DNA from: Alphaproteobacteria bacterium
GTDB taxonomy: Bacteria; Pseudomonadota; Alphaproteobacteria; Caulobacterales; Maricaulaceae
Direction of reading: 5' to 3'
Assembly (NCBI GenBank): GCA_024742735.1
Contig: JANSXV010000001.1
Coordinates: 558,001-622,000, forward strand
Length of the DNA stretch: 64,000 bases
Shown: positions 50,597-59,976 of the stretch, one piece after another
How the letters are laid out: every line of letters begins with the position of its first letter
Position numbering within the stretch: the first letter of the stretch is position 1
Made by a program: the position numbers and the translations under genes
The notes under the pieces: model-generated
Told to the model about the DNA's origin: nothing
The model's database searches: none
The model's input: only the letters and a program-made list of their open reading frames with translations

Positions 50597-52029
50597 CCGT
50601 CGAGCGTGTCTTCTTCCCTGACCGGATCAGCACGCGCCGTCTCCGGACCGATCCGGTCGAGGTGCAGGTCCAGAAGCACGCGGTAGCGCCGGATATTGCG
50701 CACATACTGAACCGGCTCGTGCCCGCGCGCATAACCGTAGCGCACAGTTTCGTAGTGCGCCGGCTCGGTCAACATGGGCAGGGTTTCACGCATCACCGGC
50801 CAGAGATTGGCGTCCAGCCCCTGACGAAACGCCAGCCGGCGGGCGTCATACAGATGGCCCATGCCGATATTGTAGGCCGCAAACGCCTTGAACAGGCGGT
50901 CATCGCCCGTCACCTCTTCAGGCAGCCGGTCGTAGAGATTGCGCAGGTAGCGCGCCCCGCCATTAATGGACTGAGCTGGATCGGTCCGGTCCTCGATCCC
51001 CATCTCGTTGGCCGTCGGCAGGGTCAGCATCATGATGCCGCGCACGCCGGTCGCCGAGACAGCATCGGGGTCCCAGTGACTTTCCTGATAGGCCTGAGCG
51101 GCGAGCCAGCGCCAGTCGATGCCGGTCTCCTGCGCAGCGTCGATGAAATGCCGGCGCAAGGCGGGCAGGCGTTCCTCGATCCGGCGCACGAAGCGGGCGG
51201 TGTCGACATAATCGAAGCGGCGGGTATGGCCATACCAGCGCTCATCCAGATCGGCGAGCAGCTCGCCTTCGTGGATGCCAGCGAACCAGCCCTCCAGCGC
51301 CGCCATGAGCTCCGGCGTCTCCGGCGCCGTGATCCAGGCGAGACTGCGCTCTGACGCCAGATCGAGCGGCGTGAGCAACTCGGGATAGCTCAGGCGGGCA
51401 TGGGCCACGAGGGTGGAGTCTGCGACCGTGCAATCCAGGCGCTCCTCCTGCACCTGCTCCAGCAGCGGCATCGCCGAGGGCGCCTCGACCGGACGCCAGC
51501 TGATTTCGGGATGCTCGGCCTTCAGGGCTCTCAAGGTCTCTTCGTAGCTCGACCCGCCCACGACCGCGAGATCGACTTCGGCGAGATCGCCCGGCTCGCG
51601 CACCCGGGCGCCGAAGCGCCGGCACACGACCTGCTCGCGCACGGTCTTGTAGCTGGGTCCGAAGGTGTAGAAGTCCTCGCGGATCTCGGTCCGGGTGATC
51701 CCGGCCGCTGCGATATGGGCTTCACCGTCCGCAATAGCCGCCAGAACGCCGCGAAGATTGTCCTTCACCTCAAAGCGCACCGGAACGCCCAGGTGCTCGG
51801 CGAAGGCCTGGACCAGCTCGACTTCATAGCCGACCGGCTCGCCCGCCTCGTTGAGGGAATAGCTGGTGGGGCCGGGCGCGGTCACGACGACCAGTTCGCC
51901 AGACTCGCGAATGTCTTCGAGGGTGTCTCCGCGATGGGAGGCCTCAGGGCCGGAGCACGCGGCCAGCACAAGCGCCGCGCCGAACGCCGCAGCCCCCAAG
52001 GATCGACGTAAGGTCATGGCCGACAACAT
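50593..52029 (-). CDS. mltF: MltF: membrane-bound lytic transglycosylase F
   Basis: A 478-aa lipoprotein (lipobox LVLAACSG). Residues about 40-265 form an SBP-bac-3 solute-binding-like domain (SGELVVVTAPGPTSYSLNEAGEPVGYEVELVQAFAEHLGV), and the C-terminal half is an SLT domain with the catalytic Glu in LAAQAYQESHWDPDAVSATGVRGIMMLTLPTA. It cleaves peptidoglycan glycan strands at the outer membrane. An internal Met at 52017 (MTLRRSLG) is the better start for the signal peptide, although 52029 is possible. Confidence 0.93.
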   Translation of the reverse strand: MLSAMTLRRSLGAAAFGAALVLAACSGPEASHRGDTLEDIRESGELVVVTAPGPTSYSLNEAGEPVGYEVELVQAFAEHLGVPVRFEVKDNLRGVLAAIADGEAHIAAAGITRTEIREDFYTFGPSYKTVREQVVCRRFGARVREPGDLAEVDLAVVGGSSYEETLRALKAEHPEISWRPVEAPSAMPLLEQVQEERLDCTVADSTLVAHARLSYPELLTPLDLASERSLAWITAPETPELMAALEGWFAGIHEGELLADLDERWYGHTRRFDYVDTARFVRRIEERLPALRRHFIDAAQETGIDWRWLAAQAYQESHWDPDAVSATGVRGIMMLTLPTANEMGIEDRTDPAQSINGGARYLRNLYDRLPEEVTGDDRLFKAFAAYNIGMGHLYDARRLAFRQGLDANLWPVMRETLPMLTEPAHYETVRYGYARGHEPVQYVRNIRRYRVLLDLHLDRIGPETARADPVREEDTLDG

Positions 52030-52064
52030 AAGGGTTCACGCCCTGTTCGTCCAACTTAGCGCCC

Positions 52065-52826
52065 TCAGGGCCGGTTGAGCGCCCAGTCATATGCGTGGCC
52101 CGCAATGCTTGGATTCGCCTCGATCGCCGCGGCCAACTCAGGCTCGGCGAAGCGCAGCAGGTGTTCGACGACGCCTTGCTCGCTGTCACCGAAATCCTCC
52201 CGGAACCAGCGATAGATCCTGGAAACGACCAGGCCGTCCTCGGTGACCGTGACGCCGCGTGGATGGTTTACATAGGCGCGCGCCGCCGCCTCAAGATCGG
52301 CCTCAAGCCCCTCGGCGCGCCACGCCGTCGGTTTCAGGTTCGGGCATCCGATGGAGGCGCAGTTGACCGCGTAATGCACCATGGCCGCCTCGAAGCCGGG
52401 CCGCATGATGTCATGCTCGATATCATCCAGGGACAGGGCTTCGCCCTCCACCGTGACGCGGTCGACGCCCCAGGGCCCGATGGACCACAGGCGGGGCCGG
52501 ATCTCACGGATGGAAGTGTCGGGAGCCTCCTGCACGATCAGGCGCACGGTCACGGCGTTATAGAGATTGGCCCAGTAGGCGAAGGCTTCGTCCTCGCTCG
52601 ACTGCGACGGCGCGGCCGCCTCCAACGTGGCGATATAGTCCTCCAGCACAGCACGGTCGGCCGGCGCATTGCGCAGGGCGGCGTAGTCGAACCGGTTCAC
52701 CCCGTCCGGGTGCTCGGACAGATATTTCGCCAGGATGCCGTCCCAGGGCGCGTGCAGGTCCGGCTCCTGGGCGGCCGCCGGCATGGCCAGCAACAGAGCG
52801 GCGAGAATGGCGAGCAGGCGCATCAC
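52065..52826 (-). CDS. DUF547 exported protein
   Basis: A 253-aa protein with a signal peptide (MMRLLAILAALLLAMPAAAQ). The body carries DUF547 signatures: FAYWANLYNAVTVRLIV, VHYAVNCASIGCPNL and AARAYVNHPRGVTV. The Cys and His residues in these motifs suggest a thiol-based or metal site, but the family's function is unknown. It is 35 bp upstream of mltF on the same strand and may be cotranscribed. Confidence 0.88.
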   Translation of the reverse strand: MMRLLAILAALLLAMPAAAQEPDLHAPWDGILAKYLSEHPDGVNRFDYAALRNAPADRAVLEDYIATLEAAAPSQSSEDEAFAYWANLYNAVTVRLIVQEAPDTSIREIRPRLWSIGPWGVDRVTVEGEALSLDDIEHDIMRPGFEAAMVHYAVNCASIGCPNLKPTAWRAEGLEADLEAAARAYVNHPRGVTVTEDGLVVSRIYRWFREDFGDSEQGVVEHLLRFAEPELAAAIEANPSIAGHAYDWALNRP

Positions 52827-52949
52827 AGGTCTCCTACGGCGTCAGATCCCTAACATCGGGCCTCAAGGCGGCCTCGCCCAGCCCGAACCTTGCCAGCACC
52901 TGGAATCTCGCCAGTTTGTGATCACAGTCACAAGGCACCGAGGCGCAGC

Positions 52950-53816
52950 GTGATCGAACCGGTTCGCGACACAATCCAGTTTCAGGACGGTGAGATGGCG
53001 CTTCTGCGCTGGCCGGCGCCGGATCTGGCTCGCCTGGTCTTCGCCCACGCCAACGGGTTCTGCGGGTCGGCTTATCGCCAGATGCTGGGCCGGCTGTCGG
53101 GCCGGTTCGACATCGTCGCCATGGACCTGCGCGGACATGGCCGCACCCGCCTGCCCGCCGATCCCGCAAAGCACACGAGCTGGGATCTCTACGCCGATGA
53201 CCTGGTCAAGCTCTGCAGCCTGCTCGACCGCCCGCCTGACCTTCTGGCCGGTCACTCCATGGGCGCGGCGTCCAGCCTGATGGCGGCGGCGCGCATGGAC
53301 AGCCCCCCGCCCCTGGCCCTGATTGAGCCGGTCATCCTTCCCGGCCCGGTCTACGCCGCCTACCGCACGCCGCTGCGGGCGATCATCCGCAAGCGGATCG
53401 GCATGGGCGACCTGGCGCGCAGGCGCACCAATGGCTGGCCGGACCGCGACACGGTCTCGGCGCGCTATCGTGAGCGGCCCACCTTCGCAGACTGGGCCCC
53501 GGGCGCTGTTGAGGATTATCTCCAAGACGGCCTGATCAAGACCGCGGACGGCGTCGCGCTTGCCTGCGACCCGCAGTGGGAGGCGGCCAATTTCGAAGCC
53601 CAGCGCCATGACGTGCTCGGCCCGGCGCGCAAGCTCGGACACCGGACGCGCGTGCTGAAGGCGGAAAGACGCTCCACGGTCTGGAACACCAAGGGCCTCA
53701 CCGGCCGCGGCGTGGCTATCGACAGGCTCGCCGAGGCCGGGCATCTGGCGCCCATGAGCCATCCCGACGCCGTCGCCGCGTGGATCAGGCAAACAGCCGA
53801 ACGCCACGGCCTCTAG
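52950..53816 (+). CDS. Alpha/beta hydrolase
   Basis: A 288-aa serine hydrolase. I take the GTG at 52950 (GAGG upstream, product VIEPVRDTIQFQDGEMALLRW); the track's ATG at 52890 adds a poorly conserved stretch. Fold markers are VFAHANGFCGSAYRQML, LRGHGRTRLP, the elbow AGHSMGAASSLM (Ser) and the His in EAGHLAPMSHPDAV. A lipase or esterase-like role is likely. It is followed 51 bp later by a crotonase and ArfB on the same strand. Confidence 0.83.
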   Translation: MIEPVRDTIQFQDGEMALLRWPAPDLARLVFAHANGFCGSAYRQMLGRLSGRFDIVAMDLRGHGRTRLPADPAKHTSWDLYADDLVKLCSLLDRPPDLLAGHSMGAASSLMAAARMDSPPPLALIEPVILPGPVYAAYRTPLRAIIRKRIGMGDLARRRTNGWPDRDTVSARYRERPTFADWAPGAVEDYLQDGLIKTADGVALACDPQWEAANFEAQRHDVLGPARKLGHRTRVLKAERRSTVWNTKGLTGRGVAIDRLAEAGHLAPMSHPDAVAAWIRQTAERHGL

Positions 53817-53867
53817 GGCTGGCGAAGCCGGTCAGCTAAACTGACCAGGAGAGCGCTGGAGATCGCC

Positions 53868-54629
53868 ATGACCCTTCTGATCGACACACGCGGCCCGGTC
53901 CGCATCATTTCGATCAACCGGCCAGAAGCGCGCAACGCCGTCGACCGGGCGACAGCCGAGGCCCTGGCCGAAGCCTTCCGCGCGTTTGACGCCGATGACA
54001 GCGTCAGCGTCGCCGTTCTGACCGGCGCAGGCGGCACGTTCTGCGCCGGCGCAGATTTGAAGGCGATCGCACACGGCGATCCCAACCGCGTTGAGGAAAA
54101 CGGCGACGGCCCCATGGGGCCGACACGTCTGACGCTATCGAAGCCGGTGATCGCCGCTGTTGAAGGCCATGCCGTCGCCGGCGGACTGGAGCTCGCCGTC
54201 TGGTGCGATCTGCGCGTGGCGGCCCGGTCCGCCGTCTTCGGCGTTTTCTGCCGTCGTTTCGGCGTGCCGCTGATCGACGGCGGCACGGTTCGCCTGCCTC
54301 GCCTGATCGGACAGAGCCGGGCCATGGACATGATCCTGACCGGCCGGGGTGTCAGCGCAGAGGAAGCGTTGAGCTTCGGCCTCGCCAACCGGGTCTGCGA
54401 AGACGGCCAGACGCTTGAGACAGCGATCGAGCTGGCCGGGCAGATCGCCGCCTTCCCGCAGACCTGCCTGCGCCATGACCGCCAGAGCGCGCTGTCACAA
54501 TGGAGCCTGCCGGAACGTGACGCCCTGCTCGCCGAAGTCCGGTTCGGCATGAAGACGCTCGCCAGCGGAGAGACCGTTGAAGGCGCAGGGCGCTTCAGCT
54601 CTGGCCAGGGTCGCGGCGGGGCGTTCTGA
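53868..54629 (+). CDS. Enoyl-CoA hydratase/isomerase family protein
   Basis: A 253-aa crotonase-fold enzyme acting on acyl-CoA thioesters. Oxyanion-hole segments are GTFCAGADLKAIA and EGHAVAGGLELAVWCDLRVA; the second catalytic Glu position of true hydratases (usually in a GxxPE/G motif) here reads FGVPLIDGGTVRLPRL, with Asp, so isomerase or another crotonase chemistry is possible. The length is typical. It is 3 bp upstream of arfB. Confidence 0.88.
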   Translation: MTLLIDTRGPVRIISINRPEARNAVDRATAEALAEAFRAFDADDSVSVAVLTGAGGTFCAGADLKAIAHGDPNRVEENGDGPMGPTRLTLSKPVIAAVEGHAVAGGLELAVWCDLRVAARSAVFGVFCRRFGVPLIDGGTVRLPRLIGQSRAMDMILTGRGVSAEEALSFGLANRVCEDGQTLETAIELAGQIAAFPQTCLRHDRQSALSQWSLPERDALLAEVRFGMKTLASGETVEGAGRFSSGQGRGGAF

Positions 54630-54632
54630 TCC

Positions 54633-55049
54633 ATGCGCGTCAATGACGAGATCACGATTGATGAAGCCCTGCTTGAGGAGCGCTACGCCCGGGCCTCCGG
54701 TCCCGGCGGCCAGCACGTGAACAAGGCCGAGACGGCGGTTCAGCTGCGCTTCGATCTGGCCGCGAGCCCCCTGCCCGACGCCATGAAGGCCCGCGCCCGC
54801 CGCCTGGCGGGATCGCGCCTGACCAGCCTGGGCGTGATCATCATCCATGCCGAGGATGACCGGTCCAGAGAGCGCAACCGCCAGCTCGCCCGCAAGCGCC
54901 TGGCCGCCCTGCTGGACAAGGCGAGCAAGGCGCCCAAACCGCGCAAGGCATCGAGGCCGTCGCTGGCCTCGGTGAAGCGGCAGAAGGAACAGAAAGCCCA
55001 GACCGCCCGCAAGAAGGCTTTGAGAAGGCCGCCGGCTCGGGATGACTAG
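54633..55049 (+). CDS. arfB: ArfB: ribosome-rescue peptidyl-tRNA hydrolase
   Basis: A 138-aa YaeJ/ICT1-type protein that frees stalled ribosomes lacking a stop codon. The GGQ loop reads ARASGPGGQHVNKAETAVQLRFD, and the C-terminal tail is long and lysine/arginine rich (KPRKASRPSLASVKRQKEQKAQTARKKALRRP), which inserts into the empty mRNA channel. The length and layout are standard. It converges on recO with a 2-bp gap. Confidence 0.95.
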   Translation: MRVNDEITIDEALLEERYARASGPGGQHVNKAETAVQLRFDLAASPLPDAMKARARRLAGSRLTSLGVIIIHAEDDRSRERNRQLARKRLAALLDKASKAPKPRKASRPSLASVKRQKEQKAQTARKKALRRPPARDD

Positions 55050-55051
55050 CT

Positions 55052-55780
55052 CTACAACAGGCCAGCCGTCTCGAGCCGCTCGATCATGCGCGCACGCGCG
55101 TCGGGCAATTGCTTGTCGGCCGGCCACAGGACGCGGCGCTGGATGAAATGCGCGGTGACCTTGAGGCCTGCAGCGATATCGCCTGGCTGAAGCTCTCCGC
55201 GTCCGGCCATGAAACCCGGCAGCGCCAGCATGCGGTCCCTGTAGGGCGCGCCCGCCTCGCCGCTGACCGCCCGGCCGGATTTCGGGCTGACATAGACGAG
55301 GTCATGCTCCTGACCGGTCGCCGCGCAGCGCCGCAGATCCAGGCCATAGCCCAGATCAGCCAGAAGCCCCGCCTCCCAGCGGACATAGAGCGCGGGCCAG
55401 AGTTCCCGATCCTCAAGCGCGCCGATCAGGATCTCGAACGCATCGGCGACTTTGGGGTGGGCTTCGCGTTCCGGCAGACAGGCCGAGGCCATGGCGCAGG
55501 CGGCGTTGAGACCGGAGAGAGCCAGCGGGTCCTCCATCAGATGTCCCGCTGAAAGCTGATCAGCCTCGATCTGGAAGTTGCCGAGATGCTCCTCCAGACG
55601 CGCGCGCCAGACCGCCCTGACACGATTTCCCGGCTGAAGCACGGGCCGCATGGTGCGGGAGCGCCCGCCGCGCACCAGCCCGGCATGACGTCCGTTGGCG
55701 GCGGTCAGAACCTCGACAACCGCGCTGGTCTCGCCATGGGGCCTCACAGCGATGATGCGGCCTTCATCGGTCCACTCCAT
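55052..55780 (-). CDS. recO: RecO: DNA repair protein
   Basis: A 242-aa recombination mediator that, with RecR, loads RecA on SSB-coated gaps. The ATG at 55780 (MEWTDEGRIIAVRPHGETSAVVEVLT) is the conserved start and has AAAGG at good spacing; the track's start 3 codons earlier is a GTG too close to it. An OB-fold N-terminus and helical C-terminus follow. The zinc-binding Cys set of some RecO proteins is incomplete. Last gene of the era cluster. Confidence 0.93.
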   Translation of the reverse strand: MEWTDEGRIIAVRPHGETSAVVEVLTAANGRHAGLVRGGRSRTMRPVLQPGNRVRAVWRARLEEHLGNFQIEADQLSAGHLMEDPLALSGLNAACAMASACLPEREAHPKVADAFEILIGALEDRELWPALYVRWEAGLLADLGYGLDLRRCAATGQEHDLVYVSPKSGRAVSGEAGAPYRDRMLALPGFMAGRGELQPGDIAAGLKVTAHFIQRRVLWPADKQLPDARARMIERLETAGLL

Positions 55781-55791
55781 CGCGCGCACCT

Positions 55792-56715
55792 TTAAGCGTC
55801 AAAGTCCAGACCGAGGGCGGAGAAGCGGGCCCGGTCTTCACCCCAGTTGGGGCGGACCTTCACGAACAGGAACAGATGGACCTTGCAGTCGAGCTCGGCT
55901 TCCAGCTCCTCGCGGGCGGCCTTGCCGACCCATTTCACGGTCTGTCCGTTCTTGCCCAGGATGATGGGCTTATGGCCTTCGCGCTCGACGTAGATGGTCT
56001 GCTCGATCCGGATCGAGCCGTCCTTGAGCGGCTTCCAGCTTTCGGTCTCGACCGTCAGCGCGTAGGGCAGCTCGTCGTGGACGCGCAGATAGAGCTTTTC
56101 CCGGGTCACCTCGGCGGCGAGCATGCGCTGGGGCAGATCCGCGATCTGGTCTTCGGGGTATAGATACGGGCTCTCCGGAACCGCCTTGACGAGCGCCTGA
56201 GCAAGATCCTCGATGCGATCGCCATTGGCGGCGCTGATCATGAAGACCTCGCCATAAACCCCTGTTTCATGGAGCGTTTGCGCGATCGAGAGCAACTCCT
56301 CGCGCTTGAGAAGATCGATCTTGTTGAGCACGAGAATAGCGGTCAGGCCGTGCGTCTTCAGCCCTTCAATGACCCGCTCCACATCCTCCACGGTGCGCCC
56401 GCTTCCTTTCAGTTGCGCAGCGGCGTCGACGACATGGACGATCACGTCAGCATCGGTGGCGCCGTCCCAGGCGGCGGCGACCATGGCCCGGTCGAGACGG
56501 CGGCGCGGGCTGAACACGCCGGGCGTATCCACCAGCACCACCTGGGCCGCGCCGCGCATCATGACGCCGCGCACCTGAAAGCGTGTGGTCTGCACCTTGG
56601 GCGTCACGATGGAGACCTTGCGGCCGACCAGCGCGTTGACCAGCGTGGATTTGCCGGCGTTCGGCGCGCCGATGATCGCGGCGAAGCCCGCGCGCGTGGT
56701 TTCAGCCTCAGCCAT
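55792..56715 (-). CDS. era: Era: GTPase for 16S rRNA maturation
   Basis: A 307-aa GTPase. The G motifs are GAPNAGKST (G1), VDTPGVF (G3) and LNKIDLL (G4), followed by a KH RNA-binding domain whose signature is RIEQTIYVEREGHKPIILGKNGQTVKWVGKAAREELE. It acts on the 3' end of 16S rRNA and in 30S assembly. It overlaps rnc by 8 bp, the near-universal rnc-era order. Confidence 0.97.
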   Translation of the reverse strand: MAEAETTRAGFAAIIGAPNAGKSTLVNALVGRKVSIVTPKVQTTRFQVRGVMMRGAAQVVLVDTPGVFSPRRRLDRAMVAAAWDGATDADVIVHVVDAAAQLKGSGRTVEDVERVIEGLKTHGLTAILVLNKIDLLKREELLSIAQTLHETGVYGEVFMISAANGDRIEDLAQALVKAVPESPYLYPEDQIADLPQRMLAAEVTREKLYLRVHDELPYALTVETESWKPLKDGSIRIEQTIYVEREGHKPIILGKNGQTVKWVGKAAREELEAELDCKVHLFLFVKVRPNWGEDRARFSALGLDFDA

Positions 56716-57394
56716 CGCCGGCCTCCTGTTTCAACAAAGCTTCCGCCGCAGCCCGCTGGGCGCTCTGCTTCGAGCTGCCCTCCCCGCGGCCCGAGGCCAA
56801 GCCTTCTATGGTCACTTCAACCTCGAACACCGGGCGGTGATCGGGGCCCTTGCGTGCGATCGTTTCATAAACGGGCGCCGGAAGATGCTTGCTGGCGGCC
56901 CATTCCTGCAGCTGGGACTTTGCGTCCTTGGGGCGTTTGGTCAGACCGGCCAGCTCGTCGGCCCAGAATTCGTCGTAGAACTTGCGCGCCGCCTCCAGCC
57001 CGCCGTCCAGAAACAGCGCGCCGATCACGGCTTCGCAGGCGTCCGCCAGGATCGAGTCCTTCTCCCGCCCGCCCAGCCGCTCTTCGGCCGGCGACAGGCG
57101 CAGCGCCTCGCCCAGCTGACATCGCCGCGCCGCCCGCGCGCAGGCCTGCTTGTTCACAAGGCTGTTGAGCCGGTGGGCGAGCCCGCCCTCGTTCATCGCT
57201 TCAAAGCGCTCATGCAGGGTCTGGGCGGTGAGGAGCCCCAACACCCGGTCGCCCAGAAACTCCAACCGCTCGTTGGACTGGGCGCGCGACCGGCCATCGC
57301 CGTGACTGGCGTGAGTCAGGGCGCGCTCCAGCAAGGCCTGATCGCGGAAGGTCCGGCCGATACGGGTCTGGAAATCTGTGATGCGGTCGGTCAT
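56708..57394 (-). CDS. rnc: RNase III
   Basis: A 228-aa double-strand-specific endoribonuclease (start at 57394; the track runs 24 codons longer). The catalytic signature ERLEFLGDRVLGLL and the second acidic site DACEAVIGALFLDGG are present, then the dsRNA-binding domain (DAKSQLQEWAASKHLPAPVYETIARKGPDH...KQSAQRAAAEALL). It processes rRNA and mRNA. 8 bp after lepB. Confidence 0.96.
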   Translation of the reverse strand: MTDRITDFQTRIGRTFRDQALLERALTHASHGDGRSRAQSNERLEFLGDRVLGLLTAQTLHERFEAMNEGGLAHRLNSLVNKQACARAARRCQLGEALRLSPAEERLGGREKDSILADACEAVIGALFLDGGLEAARKFYDEFWADELAGLTKRPKDAKSQLQEWAASKHLPAPVYETIARKGPDHRPVFEVEVTIEGLASGRGEGSSKQSAQRAAAEALLKQEAGDG

Positions 57395-57402
57395 GGCGGC
57401 GG

Positions 57403-58242
57403 TCAGGAGGGGTCTGGATCTAGCGACAGGAAAAAGCGATCCGCCCTTAGACGCCACCATGTCCACGGACGCCAGAGCTCCAGCTGCGGCGAGGCCGACA
57501 ACAGGACCAGATCGCCGCGCCCGACCAGGTTCTCCACGGGCACGAACCCCGGCCCCAGAGGCGGCGCAACGCGGCTGTCCCGGCTTTCATCGCGATTGTC
57601 GCCGAGCATGAACAGATGGCCGTCAGGCACGCGGACCGGCCCGAAATCGTCCATGTCTCCCTCGCCCCGATCAAGGACCTGATAACCGACGCCGCCCGGC
57701 AGGATTTCCTCATAGACCCGGTAGCGGGTGAGCCCTCCGCCGGGGCGAGCCCGGCTGTCCTCGCCGACAAGGCCCCTTGGCACGGCCTCGCCATTGATGA
57801 TCAGCCCACCGGCGCGCACCTCGATCATATCGCCAGGCAATCCGATCACCCGCTTGATATAGGTCTGACCGCCATTGTGCGGCGCGCGGAACACCGCGAT
57901 CTCACCACGGTGGGGCAAGGCGCCGGCCACCCGGCCCTCAAACAGGTCCGGCGAGAAGGGAATGGAATAGCGCGAATAGCCGTAGGGCCATTTCGACGCG
58001 ACGACATAATCGCCCGCTTCCAGCGCCGGACGCATGGATTCAGACGGGATATGGAAGGGCTGAAACAACAGGACCCGCACACCCATGGCGATGATGAAGG
58101 CCCAGACAATCGTGGCGAACAGGCTGTCACCGCGCCGGGCGCGGCGCATGCGGCGCGCGATGCGCTTGCGGCGCCCGGCGCGCTGCGGCGACGCCGGCTC
58201 AGGCGCAGGCTCGCTTTTGGGAGTGGATAGCGGGTCGCTCAT
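57403..58242 (-). CDS. lepB: LepB: signal peptidase I
   Basis: A 279-aa inner-membrane protease that removes Sec/Tat signal peptides. A basic N-terminal tail precedes one membrane segment ([23 protein letters not shown]). The catalytic Ser is in [16 protein letters not shown] and the Lys in [15 protein letters not shown]; the box [13 protein letters not shown] is the conserved C-terminal motif. It overlaps acpS by 4 bp. Confidence 0.96.
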   Translation of the reverse strand: MSDPLSTPKSEPAPEPASPQRAGRRKRIARRMRRARRGDSLFATIVWAFIIAMGVRVLLFQPFHIPSESMRPALEAGDYVVASKWPYGYSRYSIPFSPDLFEGRVAGALPHRGEIAVFRAPHNGGQTYIKRVIGLPGDMIEVRAGGLIINGEAVPRGLVGEDSRARPGGGLTRYRVYEEILPGGVGYQVLDRGEGDMDDFGPVRVPDGHLFMLGDNRDESRDSRVAPPLGPGFVPVENLVGRGDLVLLSASPQLELWRPWTWWRLRADRFFLSLDPDPS

Positions 58243-58640
58243 GATGTCGGCAGCGCCTCGATGACGACGAAGGCCTGGGCCCAGGGATGATCGTCGGTCA
58301 GCGTGACATGAACATGTGGCGTCATTCCGGCAGGGGTGAGCCGGGCCATGTGCTCGGCTGCAGCGCCCGTCAGCTTCAGGGTCGGCTTGCCGCCCTTCAG
58401 ATTGATGACTTCCATCATTTGCCAGGTCACGCCGCGGTAAATGCCTGTGCCCAGAGCCTTGGCGCAGGCTTCCTTGGCCGCGAAGCGCTTGGCGTAGGTG
58501 TCGATCTCGCGCATGCGGCTTTGCGCCTTGGCGCGTTCGATATCGGTGAAGACCCGGTTCAGGAAGCGCTCACCGAAGCGCTCCACCGAGCGTTCAATCC
58601 GGCGGATATCGATGATGTCGCTGCCGATGCCGATGATCAC
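58239..58640 (-). CDS. acpS: AcpS: holo-acyl carrier protein synthase
   Basis: A 133-aa phosphopantetheinyl transferase that activates acyl carrier protein. It begins [32 protein letters not shown] and has the metal/CoA motif [19 protein letters not shown], both typical. It overlaps pdxJ and lepB by 4 bp each; pdxJ-acpS adjacency is conserved in proteobacteria. Confidence 0.97.
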   Translation of the reverse strand: MIIGIGSDIIDIRRIERSVERFGERFLNRVFTDIERAKAQSRMREIDTYAKRFAAKEACAKALGTGIYRGVTWQMMEVINLKGGKPTLKLTGAAAEHMARLTPAGMTPHVHVTLTDDHPWAQAFVVIEALPTS

Positions 58641-59392
58641 GCCGCCGACCTGGCCCGGGCTTCGTCCATGAGGGCGCGCATCTTTTTCACCGAGGCGTCC
58701 AGCCCGATGAAGATGGCCTCGCCGATGAGGAAATGGCCGATATTCAGCTCGGCGATCTCTGTGATGGCGGCGACCGGCTTGACGTTCTCAAAGGTCAGAC
58801 CGTGGCCGGCATGGGGCTCCACCCCGCGCTTGCGCGCCTCGACCGCGGCGAGCTTCAGCCGTTCAAGCTCGTCGCGCGCAGCCTCGAAGCCGCCCGCATT
58901 CCATAGCTCGGCATACCGGCCTGTGTGCAGTTCAACGACCGGAGCCCCGATCACCTCGGCCACGGCGATCTGAACGGGATCGGGCTCGATGAACAGGGAA
59001 ACCCGGCACCCCGCCGCATTCAGCTTCCCCACGATGGGCGCGATGTGGCCATGCCCGCCGGCGACGTCCAGCCCGCCCTCGGTCGTGCGCTCCTCGCGCT
59101 TTTCCGGAACGATGCAGGCGGCGTGAGGCCGGAAGGCGGTGGCGATGGCGCACATTTCGTCAGTGGCGGCCATCTCCAGATTGATCGGCAGGGAGGAGGC
59201 CTTGCGGATCGCCTCCAGATCGCCGTCGCGAATGTGGCGCCGGTCTTCGCGCAAATGCACCGTCAGTCCGTCAGCGCCTGCCTTGTGCGCCAGCGCCGCA
59301 GCCCGGGCCGGGTCCGGATGGTCCCCGCCGCGCGCATTCCGGATCGTGGCCACGTGGTCGATATTGACGCCCAGGCGCAAGCGCTCGCTCAT
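58637..59392 (-). CDS. pdxJ: PdxJ: pyridoxine 5'-phosphate synthase
   Basis: A 251-aa TIM-barrel enzyme joining deoxyxylulose phosphate and aminoacetone phosphate to make vitamin B6. The correct start is the ATG at 59392 ([28 protein letters not shown]); the track's frame runs 51 codons into pyrE. Other conserved parts are [32 protein letters not shown] and [11 protein letters not shown]. It shares 1 bp with the pyrE stop. Confidence 0.97.
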   Translation of the reverse strand: MSERLRLGVNIDHVATIRNARGGDHPDPARAAALAHKAGADGLTVHLREDRRHIRDGDLEAIRKASSLPINLEMAATDEMCAIATAFRPHAACIVPEKREERTTEGGLDVAGGHGHIAPIVGKLNAAGCRVSLFIEPDPVQIAVAEVIGAPVVELHTGRYAELWNAGGFEAARDELERLKLAAVEARKRGVEPHAGHGLTFENVKPVAAITEIAELNIGHFLIGEAIFIGLDASVKKMRALMDEARARSAA

Positions 59393-59976
59393 CAGGCGAG
59401 CCCCCGGCTGCCCGGCTTGATGGCGGGGATTTTCTCCAGCTCCGGCGGCAGCTTGTCGGCCGGATAGGCCGGGAAATCCACCGTCGCGAGCGCGCACAGC
59501 GGCGCGCCGACCGAGGCCTTGCCGCCGGACCGGTCCACCAGACAACCCTCAGCGACGACTTTCGCGCCGGACTTCTCGATCGCCGCGATGCATTCACGTG
59601 AAGACAGGCCCGTCGTGACGATGTCCTCGATCACCAGCACCCGGTCGGCAGCGGTGAGTTCGAACCCGCGGCGCAGGGCGAACTCGCCCTTCTCGCGCTC
59701 GACGAACATGAAGGGCAGCTCCATCTGGCGCGCGGTCTCATAGCCGGGAATGATGCCGCCCATGGCCGGCGACACAATCGCGGTGAAGGGCCCCAGACCA
59801 GCGGACTCGATCTTTTCAGCCAGCGCCTTGCACAGGCGTTCAGTGCGCGCCGCGTCGCGGAAGACCAGCGCCTTCTGCAGGAAGACCGGGCTGCGCAGGC
59901 CTGAGGACAGGATGAAATGACCTTCCAGCAGCGCCCCCGCCGCCTTGAACTCTTCCAGCACCTCGTCGACGGTCAT
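59392..59976 (-). CDS. pyrE: PyrE: orotate phosphoribosyltransferase
   Basis: A 194-aa type I PRTase that makes OMP in pyrimidine synthesis. Visible parts are [21 protein letters not shown], the dimer-loop [18 protein letters not shown] and the PRPP-binding loop [18 protein letters not shown]. This short N-terminally compact form is common in alphaproteobacteria. Overlaps rsh by 4 bp. Confidence 0.95.
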   Translation of the reverse strand: MTVDEVLEEFKAAGALLEGHFILSSGLRSPVFLQKALVFRDAARTERLCKALAEKIESAGLGPFTAIVSPAMGGIIPGYETARQMELPFMFVEREKGEFALRRGFELTAADRVLVIEDIVTTGLSSRECIAAIEKSGAKVVAEGCLVDRSGGKASVGAPLCALATVDFPAYPADKLPPELEKIPAIKPGSRGLA